Source of the DNA: Herminiimonas fonticola | GTDB taxonomy: Bacteria; Pseudomonadota; Gammaproteobacteria; Burkholderiales; Burkholderiaceae_D | Assembly: GCF_003293745.1 (NCBI RefSeq) | Contig: NZ_PTLZ01000004.1 | Location: 1 to 64,000, forward strand | Direction of reading: 5' to 3' | DNA: 64,000 bases | Shown: piece after piece, positions 47,459-56,916 of the stretch | Layout of the letters: each line of letters starts with the position of its first letter | Numbering within the stretch: position 1 is the first letter of the stretch | The notes under the pieces: model-generated | What the model saw: only the letters and a program-made list of their open reading frames with translations | Databases searched by the model: none | What the model was told of the DNA's origin: nothing | Program-made: the position numbers and the translations under genes

Positions 47459-48259
47459 ATGAGCACCCCAACATTCACCGATGAACCCTTCGTTATCGCC
47501 GGCACACCTTACCGTTCACGTCTGCTGGTCGGTAGCGGCAAATACAAGGATTTGAACGAAACGCGCGAAGCCAGTCTGGCCAGCGGTGCACAAATTGTCA
47601 CCGTCGCGATTCGTCGCGTCAACATCGGCCAGGACCCGAATGCACCTAGCCTGCTTGATGTCTTGCCGCCTTCCGAATTCACTTTGCTGCCTAACTCTGC
47701 TGGCTGCTACAACGCCGCCGATGCGGTTTATACCTTGCAACTGGGCCGTGAAATCCTCGGCGGTCACAAACTCTGCAAGCTCGAAGTACTCGGCGATGAA
47801 AAGACCTTGTTCCCGAACATGCCGGAAACCTTGAAAGCTGCTGAGACTCTGGTCAAGGATGGCTTCGACGTCATGGTCTATTGCAGCGACGATCCGATTC
47901 AAGCCCGTATGCTGGAAGACATCGGTTGCGCCGCCATCATGCCGCTGGCTTCCTTGATCGGCTCCGGCATGGGTATTCTGAATCCTTGGAATCTATCGCT
48001 GATCATCGAGCAATCCAAAGTCCCGGTCATCGTCGATGCAGGCGTAGGCACTGCATCCGATGCCGCGATCGCAATGGAACTGGGTTGCGACGGCGTCTTG
48101 ATGAATACCGCGATTGCCGGCGCACAAGATCCTGTGCGTATGGCGCATGCAATGAAGCTCGGTATCGATGCTGGTCGCAACGCTTATCTCGCTGGCCGTA
48201 TCGCCAAACGTTTCTCTGCTTCGCCGTCTTCGCCTATGGCCGGACGCGTGGTCAAGTAA
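47459..48259 (+). CDS. thiG: Thiazole synthase
   Basis: A 266-residue TIM-barrel enzyme that builds the thiazole phosphate of thiamine from deoxyxylulose phosphate, dehydroglycine and ThiS-thiocarboxylate. The Schiff-base Lys lies in [10 protein letters not shown], and [17 protein letters not shown] and [14 protein letters not shown] are the phosphate-binding ends. It has a CAGGACCTCC ribosome binding site. Its substrate DXP is the product of Dxs, encoded at the right end of the window. Confidence 0.96.
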   Translation: MSTPTFTDEPFVIAGTPYRSRLLVGSGKYKDLNETREASLASGAQIVTVAIRRVNIGQDPNAPSLLDVLPPSEFTLLPNSAGCYNAADAVYTLQLGREILGGHKLCKLEVLGDEKTLFPNMPETLKAAETLVKDGFDVMVYCSDDPIQARMLEDIGCAAIMPLASLIGSGMGILNPWNLSLIIEQSKVPVIVDAGVGTASDAAIAMELGCDGVLMNTAIAGAQDPVRMAHAMKLGIDAGRNAYLAGRIAKRFSASPSSPMAGRVVK

Positions 48260-48319
48260 AACTAAATAAGTAAAACTACAAAATTACATTCGCTTTACAG
48301 AATAGTCAGGAAGAACAGC

Positions 48320-48931
48320 ATGCAAGGTTTGTATCTCGTTACCCCGGATTGGGACGACACCCGCAAGTTACTGGAAATCACCGAACTCGCACTGAAAGGT
48401 GGCGTCTCGCTGCTGCAATACCGTCATAAAACGGCAGATGCAGCTTTGCGTCGTGAACAAGCCGAATGCCTGCAGGCACTCGCCAAAAGTTACCAATGCC
48501 CGTTCATCATCAACGACTACATAGACCTGTGCATGGAACTCGATGCTGACGGCATCCATGTAGGCGGTACCGATATGGCAGTCGCAGAAGTGCGCAAGGC
48601 CATCGGCGCTGGCAAGATACTCGGTGCTTCCTGCTATGGCAGTCTGGATATGGCACACGCAGCAGAAGCGGCTGGCGCAAGCTACGTCGCCTTTGGTGGT
48701 TTCTATCCATCGAAAGTAAAAAAATACCCAGTGACGACAGATCCAAACATCGTTGCGGACTGGAAAGCACAAGGCAAAGTGCCTAGCTGCGTGATCGGTG
48801 GCATGACCAAAGAAAACTCTGCACCGCTGGTCAAGAATGGCGCGGATATGGTTGCAGCAATCAGCAGTGTGTATCTGGCGGGTGACCCGCAAGCAGCGGC
48901 GCGTGCATTTGCCAATCTGTTCGTAAAATAA
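48320..48931 (+). CDS. thiE: Thiamine-phosphate synthase
   Basis: A 203-residue TIM-barrel enzyme joining HMP-PP and thiazole phosphate. The GLYLVTPD start, LLQYRHK (pyrophosphate-binding Arg/Lys), FIINDYIDLCMELDADGIHVG and the CVIGGMTKENS segment are diagnostic. AGGAAGAAC precedes ATG 48320. It ends a thiS-thiG-thiE operon; thiC, thiO and thiD are not in the window. Confidence 0.96.
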   Translation: MQGLYLVTPDWDDTRKLLEITELALKGGVSLLQYRHKTADAALRREQAECLQALAKSYQCPFIINDYIDLCMELDADGIHVGGTDMAVAEVRKAIGAGKILGASCYGSLDMAHAAEAAGASYVAFGGFYPSKVKKYPVTTDPNIVADWKAQGKVPSCVIGGMTKENSAPLVKNGADMVAAISSVYLAGDPQAAARAFANLFVK

Positions 48932-48959
48932 TTTACTATGGCGTATGTTTTGAATACGC

Positions 48960-49018
48960 AAAAAAAAGTGCCTGCTTTCGTCGACATGCCTTGTTGACTG
49001 AAATGCAGGTATTTTTTT
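48960..49018 (+). terminator. Terminator after the thiSGE operon
   Basis: An A-run and CCTGC (48971-48975) pair with GCAGG (49005-49009) and a seven-T run, with one bulge and a G-U pair. Inside, GTCGAC and GTTGAC can pair. A smaller perfect hairpin GCGTAT/ATACGC (48941-48959) sits just before it. Confidence 0.75.
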
Positions 49019-49121
49019 GTCTGCAAATTTATAGAAATAAGATTTCAATGTCATTCGGCAATAGATGCCGACTTGCTGCGATTGAGCGTGCATTCAGCAA
49101 TGTATAACTACCCAGTGCCGG

Positions 49122-49127
49122 TATAAT
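49122..49127 (+). promoter_or_regulatory. -10 box 6 nt before the uvrD start
   Basis: A perfect TATAAT ends 6 nt before ATG 49134. Transcription would begin at or beside the A of the start codon. No Shine-Dalgarno and no good -35 are visible. Confidence 0.5.
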
Positions 49128-49133
49128 CGACAG

Positions 49134-51422
49134 ATGCAAAATCTTCTTCACAATCTCAATCCCGAACAACTCGCGGCGGTCACTTTGCCGGCACAACCTG
49201 CACTGATTCTGGCTGGTGCCGGTTCAGGTAAAACGCGCGTGTTGACCACGCGTATCGCATGGTTGATCCAGACGGGACAGGTGTCGCCTGGCGGTATACT
49301 CGCAGTCACGTTTACCAACAAGGCTGCGAAGGAAATGATGACGCGCTTGTCGGCGATGATGCCTATCAATACGCGCGGCATGTGGATAGGGACCTTCCAC
49401 GGATTGTGTAATCGCCTGTTGCGCGCGCATTATCGCGATGCAGCCTTGCCGCAGACTTTTCAAATTCTGGATTCTCAGGATCAATTATCGATGATCAAGC
49501 GTTTGCTGAAAGCGAATAACATCGACGATGAAAAATATCCGGCACGTAATTTGATGTATTTCATCAATGGTGCGAAGGATCAGGGTTTGCGTGCGCACGA
49601 TGTCGAAGCCTTCGACGATTACAATCGCAAGATGGTGGAATTGTATGAAATCTACGATCAGCAATGCCAGCGTGAAGGCGTGGTTGATTTCGCCGAACTG
49701 TTATTGCGCACCTATGAATTGTTGAGTCGCAATCAACCTTTGCGCGAACATTATCAAGCGCGCTTCAAACATATTCTGGTCGATGAATTCCAGGATACGA
49801 ATAACCTGCAATACAACTGGCTGAAGCTGATGGCCGGCACGCAAGGTGCGGTGTTTGCAGTCGGTGATGACGATCAAAGTATTTACGCATTCCGCGGTGC
49901 GAATGTTGGCAATATGTCGGCGTTCGAGCGCGAGTACAAGGTAGAGAACCTGATCAAACTGGAGCAGAATTATCGTTCGCATGGTCACATTCTCGATACG
50001 GCCAACACACTGATCGCGAATAACACCAAACGCCTGGGCAAGAATCTGCATACCGATGCAGGCCATGGCGAACAGGTGAGGATTTATGAATCCACCAGCG
50101 ATTTGCAGGAAGCGCAATGGATCATCGAGGAAACAAAAAGCCTGATCGCAGAAGGCGGCACGCGTAGCGAAATCGCCGTACTGTATCGCTCGAACGCGCA
50201 ATCTCGCGTGATTGAACATGCGTTGTTCTCGGCTGGTATTCCGTATCGCGTATATGGCGGTCAGCGCTTTTTCGAACGTGCTGAAGTCAAGCATGCAATC
50301 GCGTATCTGCAGTTGATGGATAACCTGCACAACGACTCTGCTTTTCTGCGTGTGGTGAATTTCCCGACGCGCGGCATAGGCGCGCGTTCGCTGGAGCAAT
50401 TGCAGGATGCGGCCAAGCAGTACGGTATTTCTCTGTATGCGGCAGTGCCCTATGTTGCGGGCAAGGCGGGTTCTTCGCTAGGCGCTTTCGTCAAGATGAT
50501 AGAAGGCGCGCGTTTTGAAAGCCAACATCTTCCCTTGCCGGAAATGGTGCAAGTGGTGCTGGATGCCAGCGGTTTGATTACGCATTATCAGAATGAAAGA
50601 GAAGGCGCCGATCGCGTCGAAAATCTGGAGCAACTCGTCAGCGCAGCCACGCTCTTCGTTTCGGAAGAAGGTTTCGGTCACGATGCACCGGCCTTGCTCG
50701 GACCGAAAAGCGAGCAGATGGTTGGCCCTGCAATCACGACGTTGGATGGGGTTGAAGTGCTGGATGCAGATGCACCTTTGCCTGCCGTAATGTCGCCTTT
50801 GTCGGCCTTCCTGTCGCATGCGTCGCTGGAAGCGGGCGACAATCAGGCGCAGGCCGGGCAGGACGCCTTGCAATTGATGACGGTGCATTCCGCCAAAGGA
50901 TTGGAGTTCGATGCGGTATTTATTACCGGTCTGGAAGAAGGTTTGTTCCCGCACGAAAATTCGCAGAAGGAAGAGGGTGGTGTCGAAGAAGAACGTCGCC
51001 TGATGTACGTTGCGATCACACGCGCCAAACGCCGTTTGTATATCAGCTTTTCACAGACACGCATGTTGCATGGCCAGACGCGCTACAACATGAAGTCGCG
51101 CTTTTTCGATGAAATGCCGGAAGAGTCATTGAAATGGCTGTCGCCCAAAGTGCAGCAGCAACAACATCATTCGTACGCGCATCCAAAAGCAGCATGGGAA
51201 GACGCGTTAGGTGCCGGTTCCAACAAGATCGCGCAAGCCATTACCAAGGTTGACATCGGCTGGCGCATAGGCGAATCAGTCGCCCATGCAAAGTTTGGAG
51301 AAGGCGTGATCGTGAATATCGAAGGCAGCGGCGGTAGTGCACGTGCGCATATCAATTTTGGACGACACGGGATGAAGTTGCTGGACTTGAGTATTGCCAA
51401 GCTGGATAAAGTGCCCGGCTAG
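49134..51422 (+). CDS. uvrD: DNA helicase II (UvrD/PcrA type)
   Basis: A 762-residue superfamily 1A helicase for nucleotide excision and mismatch repair. Motif I is AGAGSGKT (residues about 28-35), Ia is VTFTNKAAKEM, II is LVDEFQDTN, III is AVGDDDQSIYAFRGA, IV is EQNYRS, V is TVHSAKGLEFDAVF and VI is RRLMYVAITRAK. The C-terminal Tudor-like tail (VAHAKFGEGVIVN) is complete. A -10 hexamer lies 6 nt before ATG and no ribosome binding site is seen. Confidence 0.95.
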   Translation: MQNLLHNLNPEQLAAVTLPAQPALILAGAGSGKTRVLTTRIAWLIQTGQVSPGGILAVTFTNKAAKEMMTRLSAMMPINTRGMWIGTFHGLCNRLLRAHYRDAALPQTFQILDSQDQLSMIKRLLKANNIDDEKYPARNLMYFINGAKDQGLRAHDVEAFDDYNRKMVELYEIYDQQCQREGVVDFAELLLRTYELLSRNQPLREHYQARFKHILVDEFQDTNNLQYNWLKLMAGTQGAVFAVGDDDQSIYAFRGANVGNMSAFEREYKVENLIKLEQNYRSHGHILDTANTLIANNTKRLGKNLHTDAGHGEQVRIYESTSDLQEAQWIIEETKSLIAEGGTRSEIAVLYRSNAQSRVIEHALFSAGIPYRVYGGQRFFERAEVKHAIAYLQLMDNLHNDSAFLRVVNFPTRGIGARSLEQLQDAAKQYGISLYAAVPYVAGKAGSSLGAFVKMIEGARFESQHLPLPEMVQVVLDASGLITHYQNEREGADRVENLEQLVSAATLFVSEEGFGHDAPALLGPKSEQMVGPAITTLDGVEVLDADAPLPAVMSPLSAFLSHASLEAGDNQAQAGQDALQLMTVHSAKGLEFDAVFITGLEEGLFPHENSQKEEGGVEEERRLMYVAITRAKRRLYISFSQTRMLHGQTRYNMKSRFFDEMPEESLKWLSPKVQQQQHHSYAHPKAAWEDALGAGSNKIAQAITKVDIGWRIGESVAHAKFGEGVIVNIEGSGGSARAHINFGRHGMKLLDLSIAKLDKVPG

Positions 51423-51426
51423 AAAT

Positions 51427-51469
51427 AAAAAAACCTGCGCAGAATTTGTAATTCGGCGCAGGTTTTTTT
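51427..51469. terminator. Bidirectional terminator after uvrD
   Basis: AAAAAAACCTGCGC (51427-51440) pairs with GCGCAGG and seven T (51456-51469). The loop holds an inner GAATT/AATTC hairpin. It is shared by uvrD and, on the minus strand, the BPSS1780-family gene. Confidence 0.92.
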
Positions 51470-51509
51470 ACGGTAGAGAGGGAAACATCTGTTTGAAGTT
51501 GCCCAGCTT

Positions 51510-52301
51510 TTAAGTCTCTTGTTTTGATGATGGCAGCGGGTCTGGAGCTGGACCGAACAGATGGGTGTAGCTAGGATAAAACGAGCAATACATGATGACG
51601 GTCAGCACCAGCGAAACCGGCAACAGAATGAAGATAGAAGCATTCGGCGAGTTCAGCAGCATGCCGAAAATCGAACTCACGATGACAGGGAAAATGATGC
51701 CTATCGTGACCCACGCCAAACCATAAATCAGGAATGCTTTGCTGGCGCGACGTACCGCGAAGAAGCTGTAGAAAATCGCTTTGCCTACGCCCATTCCCTG
51801 CCATGCAATCAGCGGTGCCGCGTACCAGAATGCCATCGCGGCCGGTATGTACACAAAGGCGGAAAACAACATTGCCAGCGTCATATTGGAGTTGCGTACC
51901 GTTTCTGCGTCGATCGCGATTTGACCAGTGATGGCTTGCACGAATACGCCGCCGTCGATCAATGCCGATGCGCTTATGGCGATGATTGCCGCCAGCAAAT
52001 ACAGCGTGCCCAGCTTGATCAGATTGCGCACGAAAGGCGAGCGAAAACCGACCAGCAGCAGGTTGGGATAGACCTTTTTACCCGCTTCGATATGCACGCA
52101 TGCGTGCATGAAGGTCATCGAGAACAAGGGTACGAGTATCAAGGGCATTAACTGGCCGATGACAGGAATGATGCCGAGCGCCAGCATCAGGAACATATAG
52201 CCGAAGAACAGCGTCGATAATTCAGCCGGTTGCTTGCGGAACAGCGCAAAGCCTTCCGTAACCCAGAGCCAACCGGTTTTTGCAGGTAATTTTTCCATCA
52301 T
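51510..52301 (-). CDS. BPSS1780 family membrane protein
   Basis: A 263-residue inner-membrane protein with about six hydrophobic segments. The pattern [21 protein letters not shown] followed by a long hydrophobic pair is that of the BPSS1780 family, which is restricted mostly to betaproteobacteria and has no known function. Its ATG overlaps the thrB stop as ATGA (52298-52301), so the two are translationally coupled. Confidence 0.88.
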   Translation of the reverse strand: MMEKLPAKTGWLWVTEGFALFRKQPAELSTLFFGYMFLMLALGIIPVIGQLMPLILVPLFSMTFMHACVHIEAGKKVYPNLLLVGFRSPFVRNLIKLGTLYLLAAIIAISASALIDGGVFVQAITGQIAIDAETVRNSNMTLAMLFSAFVYIPAAMAFWYAAPLIAWQGMGVGKAIFYSFFAVRRASKAFLIYGLAWVTIGIIFPVIVSSIFGMLLNSPNASIFILLPVSLVLTVIMYCSFYPSYTHLFGPAPDPLPSSKQET

Positions 52302-53266
52302 CCAGCCGTAGTAAAAAGTGCAGGTGCTGTGTGTTCGATACGCAAACGCAGTATCCGTTCAAAATGTGCCGGATCGTGCGCCGTCAGCATTTCCGCATCG
52401 CGTGGCATATGGAAATCATACAGCCGCGACAGCCAGAAGCGTAATGCACTGGCACGCAACATCGGCTGCCATGCGATTTGCTCTTCTGCAGTAAATGGAC
52501 GTATCTCGTGATACGCATCCAGCATCGCGCGTACGCGTGCCTGATCCAGCTCGCCGCTTTCGATATCTATGCACCAGTCGTTGACGGTAACGGCGACGTC
52601 GAACAGCCAGGTATCGCAACCGGCAAAATAAAAATCGAAGAAGCCAGTCAGCTGATCGCCGTCAAACATGACGTTGTTGCGGAACAGATCGGCATGGATA
52701 GGGCCGTTAGGCAATTCCTTGAAAACATCTGATGCGGCAAACGCATTCTGGAAAGCCATTTCCGTCGTCAACAATTGCTTGTCGTTGTCGGAGAGGTGAG
52801 GCATGACGACCGGCATGGTTTCATTCCACCAGGCTATGCCACGCAGATTCGGTTGGCGAATCTCAAAATCTTCTGCCGCCATATGCATGCATGCCAGCAT
52901 CGCACCGACGGCCGCGCAATGCACTGGTTGCGGTGCCAGTTCGCAGTGGCCTGCCAGCTTGGTCACTATCGAAGCCGGTTTGCCGTGCAATTCATTGATG
53001 ATGGAACCCTTGCGATTGGCGATGGGTGCAGGTACCGATACGCCGCCCTCTGCCAGATGGCGCATCAGGTTCAGGTAGAACGGAAGTTGTTCAAAGGTGA
53101 GTTTTTCAAACACCGTCAGCACATATTCGCCGCGCTCGGTGGTGATGAAAAAATTGCTGTTCTCGATGCCGGATGAAATGCCCTTGATCGCGAGCGCTTT
53201 GCCCAGATCGAATTGCGTGATCCATGAGGAGAGGTCATCGAGACTGACCGGAGTAAAAACTGCCAT
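52298..53266 (-). CDS. thrB: Homoserine kinase (type II, aminoglycoside-phosphotransferase fold)
   Basis: A 322-residue kinase of threonine synthesis. It is the APH-fold form common in Pseudomonas and Burkholderiales, not the GHMP form. [27 protein letters not shown] carries the catalytic Asp and metal-binding Asn/Asp. The start [19 protein letters not shown] is typical. It is co-transcribed with the membrane protein gene downstream. A hairpin terminator for the gene upstream separates it from the DUF2782 gene. Confidence 0.95.
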   Translation of the reverse strand: MAVFTPVSLDDLSSWITQFDLGKALAIKGISSGIENSNFFITTERGEYVLTVFEKLTFEQLPFYLNLMRHLAEGGVSVPAPIANRKGSIINELHGKPASIVTKLAGHCELAPQPVHCAAVGAMLACMHMAAEDFEIRQPNLRGIAWWNETMPVVMPHLSDNDKQLLTTEMAFQNAFAASDVFKELPNGPIHADLFRNNVMFDGDQLTGFFDFYFAGCDTWLFDVAVTVNDWCIDIESGELDQARVRAMLDAYHEIRPFTAEEQIAWQPMLRASALRFWLSRLYDFHMPRDAEMLTAHDPAHFERILRLRIEHTAPALFTTAG

Positions 53267-53300
53267 GAGAAAAATTATAAGAAATACGTGTCATCAAAAA

Positions 53301-53328
53301 CAAAAAATAACGCACCGGAGTGCGTTAT
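53301..53328 (-). terminator. Terminator of the DUF2782 gene
   Basis: ATAACGCAC (53307-53315) pairs with GTGCGTTAT (53320-53328) around CGGA. On the minus strand the hairpin is followed by a T-run. It sits between the DUF2782 gene and thrB, which are on the same strand, so the two are separate units. Confidence 0.8.
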
Positions 53329-53360
53329 CTGGCGATTGCCGGTAATGCTTGCTGCGGCTG

Positions 53361-53774
53361 TTATTTCACTGGCGCAGGTGCGGGCGCCAATGTTTGCACC
53401 GGTTCTGGTGCAGGGGTACTTTTTGGTGGGCCGAATTTGCCGATTTCAAATTGCACCGGACGATTGGTGTCGCTTTGGCCGTCGCCGCGCATCGCGCCGG
53501 CAGTATCGTTCGGTTTCGCGTAATACGTGGTCCTGCCGGTCTGCACTTTTACTTCAGTGACTTTGCCCTGAGATTTTTTCTCGGTAATTTTCTTTTGTGT
53601 ATCCGGCTGACGGATCGTCACCGCAGGTGCTTCGCCTTCTTCCAGGCGTTGCGTTTGCGGAGGTGCTGGTGCGAAATCCTTGCTTGGTGGTGTCGATTGC
53701 GCGCTGACAATCAAAGGTGTTGCGATTGCCGCTACGGAAATCGTAATAAGGGACCAAAATTTGGATGTGCGCAT
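53361..53774 (-). CDS. DUF2782 domain protein, secreted
   Basis: A 137-residue small protein with an N-terminal signal peptide (RTSKFWSLITISVAAIA, ending near VSAQ). A Pro/Ala-rich stretch leads to a DUF2782-like domain (VTIRQPDTQKKITEKKSQGKVTEVKVQ and TTYYAKPNDT). The C-terminus is again Pro/Ala-rich. It is periplasmic and of unknown function. Homologues often lie beside thrB and polA, as here. ATG 53774 is chosen; ATG 53819 is an alternative. Confidence 0.82.
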   Translation of the reverse strand: MRTSKFWSLITISVAAIATPLIVSAQSTPPSKDFAPAPPQTQRLEEGEAPAVTIRQPDTQKKITEKKSQGKVTEVKVQTGRTTYYAKPNDTAGAMRGDGQSDTNRPVQFEIGKFGPPKSTPAPEPVQTLAPAPAPVK

Positions 53775-54060
53775 GATGTATGTATGAGCCGTCGTTGAAA
53801 GGAAACCAATATGGTTCATTGTAGCAAACCGGCTCATGCCTGCAGAAAATAGTTCAGTTTGTATTTCGGTGCGCGCAGCTACTTCCCGCCCGGTTTTTCA
53901 GCGGGATTTCCATAATGCCAAGCTTTATGCATTCTTACCTGCCCGGACAGCGCTGGAATCGAATTATTGGCAGGAGCAAACTCTGCCATAATCGTAGCCG
54001 TTTGCCATGAGTTGCCTTGCCCTCAGTCGGCCGCCTTCCTTACCGAATTACCGAATCCCT

Positions 54061-56820
54061 ATGAATAAAACTTTGTTATTAGTCGATGGCTCCAGCTATT
54101 TGTATCGCGCCTTCCATGCGCTGCCGGATTTGCGCGGCCCTGAAGGCGCGCCTACCGGTGCCATTTACGGCATGATTAATATGCTGCGACGTCTGCGCAA
54201 GGATTATCCGACTGCGTATATGGCTTGCGTGTTCGACGCCAAAGGCAAAACCTTCCGCGACGATTTGTATGCCGAATACAAGGCGCAACGCGCCTCCATG
54301 CCGGACGATCTGGCGCGCCAGATTGAACCTATCCATGAAGCGGTGCGCGCGATGGGTTGGCCGATTCTGATGGTGGAAGGGATAGAGGCGGATGACGTGA
54401 TCGCCACCTTGTCGGTCGAAGCAGTCAAGCACGGGATGACGAGCGTGATCTCTACCGGGGACAAGGATCTGGCGCAACTGGTCAACGATCATGTGACGCT
54501 GGTGAATACGATGAGCAATGAAGTGCTGGACAGGGAAGGCGTCATCGCCAAGTTCGGCGTGCCGCCGGAACGCATTGTCGATTACCTGACCTTGATAGGC
54601 GACACCGTCGATAACGTGCCGGGCGTGGAAAAAGTCGGACCCAAGACTGCGGTCAAATGGATGACGCAATACGGTACGCTGGACGGCATCGTCGAGCATG
54701 CTGCAGAGATCAAGGGTGTGGTTGGCGAGAATCTGCGTCGCGCACTGGATTGGCTGCCGCAAGCAAAGGTTTTGATCACGGTAAAAACGGATTGCGATCT
54801 GTCTGAACACATGCAATCCATAGAGGAATCGCTGCAGCAAAAGCCGGAAGATATTGAAGCGATGATTGCCTTCTTCAAGCGTAATGGCTTCAAGAGCTGG
54901 CTGCGCGAATTGACCGGCAATGCCGAGTCATCCGGCGCTGCAACTACTGCACCAACCGCCCCGACCGGCATCGCACCGCAAGGCGCATTGTTTGGTGAAG
55001 ATTTACCGGAAGTCGAAAAGCATTACGAGACCGTCTTGACTGAAGCCGATCTGAATCGCTGGCTGAACAAAATCAATGCCGCAACGTTGACTGCAGTTGA
55101 TACCGAGACGACGTCGCTGGAACCTATGCAGGCGCAATTGGTTGGCATCTCTTTGTGTTGCGAACCCGGCGTCGCAGCGTATATCCCGGTTGCGCATCGC
55201 TATCAGGATGCACCTGCACAATTGTCGCGTGATCTGGTGCTGCAAAAGTTGCGCCCTTGGCTGGAAGATGAAAGTAAAGCCAAGGTCGGACAAAACCTGA
55301 AATACGACAGCCATATTTTTGCGAATCATGGCGTCAGCCTGCGCGGCATTCAGCACGATACCTTGCTGCAATCTTATGTTTTTGAATCGCATCGCAGTCA
55401 CGATATGGACAGCCTGGCCTTGCGTCATTTGAATCGCAAAACCATCACGTTTCAGGATGTGTGCGGCAAGGGCGCATCGCAACTTTGTTTCGATCAGGTT
55501 GAGATAGCTCGTGCCACTGAATACGCGGCCGAAGATGCAGACATCACCTTGCAACTGCACCAGCGCATGTTCCCGCATGTCAGCGGCGATCCAGGCCTGA
55601 CCTTCATTTACGAAAAAGTTGAATTGCCGACAGCGGTGGTGTTGCAGAAGGTCGAGCGTAACGGTGTGTTGATCGATCCGGCTTTGCTGGCAACGCAATC
55701 GAACGAACTCGGCAAGCGTATGCTGGAGATTGAACAAGCGGCTTACGAACTCGCAGGCCAGCCCTTCAATTTGAATTCGCCCAAGCAGATAGGCGAAATC
55801 TTCTTTGAAAAATTGAAGCTGCCTGTCGTCAAAAAAACACCGTCAGGCGCGCCATCGACCGATGAAGAAGTGCTGCAAAAACTGGCAGAAGACTATCCCT
55901 TGCCGAAGGTGTTACTTGAGTATCGCGGCCTGTCCAAGTTGAAGTCGACCTACACCGATAAACTGCCGAAAATGATCGATGCGACCACTGGTCGCGTGCA
56001 TACCAATTATGCGCAAGCAGTCGCGGTGACCGGTCGTTTGTCGTCGAACGAACCGAATCTGCAAAACATCCCTATCCGCAATGCAGAAGGTCGCCGCATA
56101 CGTGAAGCCTTCATCGCACCGGCCGGCAGCGTGATCGTATCTGCCGATTATTCACAAATCGAATTGCGCATCATGGCCCACATTTCTGGCGACGAGAACA
56201 TGTTGCGCGCGTTTGCAGAAGGCGAAGACATTCACCGTGCGACCGCTGCTGAAATTTTTGGCGTTGCTACAACTGATGTCAACAGCGAACAGCGTCGCTA
56301 CGCCAAGGTCATCAACTTTGGTTTGATTTACGGCATGAGCGCATTCGGTCTAGCCGGCAATCTCGGCATCGAACGCTCGGCCGCACAAAGCTATATTGAA
56401 AAATATTTCTATCGTTTTTCCGGCGTCAAACGCTATATGGATGAAACGCGCCTCGAAGCGAAAGCGCGCGGCTATGTGCAAACCGTTTTTGGTCGTCGCC
56501 TGTGGCTGCCGGAAATCAATTCGCCTAACGGTCCACGCCGACAGGGTGCGGAACGTGCGGCGATCAATGCGCCCATGCAAGGTACTGCTGCAGATTTGAT
56601 CAAGCTGGCAATGATTGCAGTGCAGGGTTGGCTGGAGACTGAAAAGCTGCAGTCAAAAATGATCATGCAGGTGCACGATGAATTGGTACTTGAAGTGCCG
56701 GAAACCGAACTGGCGCTGGTTCGTGAAAAATTGCCGGAGTTGATGCGCAATGTCGCGCAACTGAAAGTCCCGTTGATTGCAGAAGTGGGCGTCGGCAAGA
56801 ACTGGGATGAGGCGCACTGA
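54061..56820 (+). CDS. polA: DNA polymerase I
   Basis: A 919-residue three-domain enzyme. The 5'-3' exonuclease (residues 1 to about 300) has TLLLVDGSSYLYRAF and DDVIATL. The 3'-5' exonuclease is intact: AVDTETTSLEP with its Asp/Glu, QNLKYDSHIF and the YAAEDADITLQLH motif. Polymerase motifs A (SADYSQIELR), B (RRYAKVINFGLIYGMS) and C (QVHDELVLEV) are all present. I chose ATG 54061 over ATG 54007 by alignment to the standard start. Confidence 0.97.
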   Translation: MNKTLLLVDGSSYLYRAFHALPDLRGPEGAPTGAIYGMINMLRRLRKDYPTAYMACVFDAKGKTFRDDLYAEYKAQRASMPDDLARQIEPIHEAVRAMGWPILMVEGIEADDVIATLSVEAVKHGMTSVISTGDKDLAQLVNDHVTLVNTMSNEVLDREGVIAKFGVPPERIVDYLTLIGDTVDNVPGVEKVGPKTAVKWMTQYGTLDGIVEHAAEIKGVVGENLRRALDWLPQAKVLITVKTDCDLSEHMQSIEESLQQKPEDIEAMIAFFKRNGFKSWLRELTGNAESSGAATTAPTAPTGIAPQGALFGEDLPEVEKHYETVLTEADLNRWLNKINAATLTAVDTETTSLEPMQAQLVGISLCCEPGVAAYIPVAHRYQDAPAQLSRDLVLQKLRPWLEDESKAKVGQNLKYDSHIFANHGVSLRGIQHDTLLQSYVFESHRSHDMDSLALRHLNRKTITFQDVCGKGASQLCFDQVEIARATEYAAEDADITLQLHQRMFPHVSGDPGLTFIYEKVELPTAVVLQKVERNGVLIDPALLATQSNELGKRMLEIEQAAYELAGQPFNLNSPKQIGEIFFEKLKLPVVKKTPSGAPSTDEEVLQKLAEDYPLPKVLLEYRGLSKLKSTYTDKLPKMIDATTGRVHTNYAQAVAVTGRLSSNEPNLQNIPIRNAEGRRIREAFIAPAGSVIVSADYSQIELRIMAHISGDENMLRAFAEGEDIHRATAAEIFGVATTDVNSEQRRYAKVINFGLIYGMSAFGLAGNLGIERSAAQSYIEKYFYRFSGVKRYMDETRLEAKARGYVQTVFGRRLWLPEINSPNGPRRQGAERAAINAPMQGTAADLIKLAMIAVQGWLETEKLQSKMIMQVHDELVLEVPETELALVREKLPELMRNVAQLKVPLIAEVGVGKNWDEAH

Positions 56821-56916
56821 TTTTTGTTATTCGTGCAGCGTGTTTTGCATATGGCATGCCGCATAAATGTTTTTCAAACCTGAAGGTCATATCGCTTTAT
56901 ACACTGGAGGATAGTC

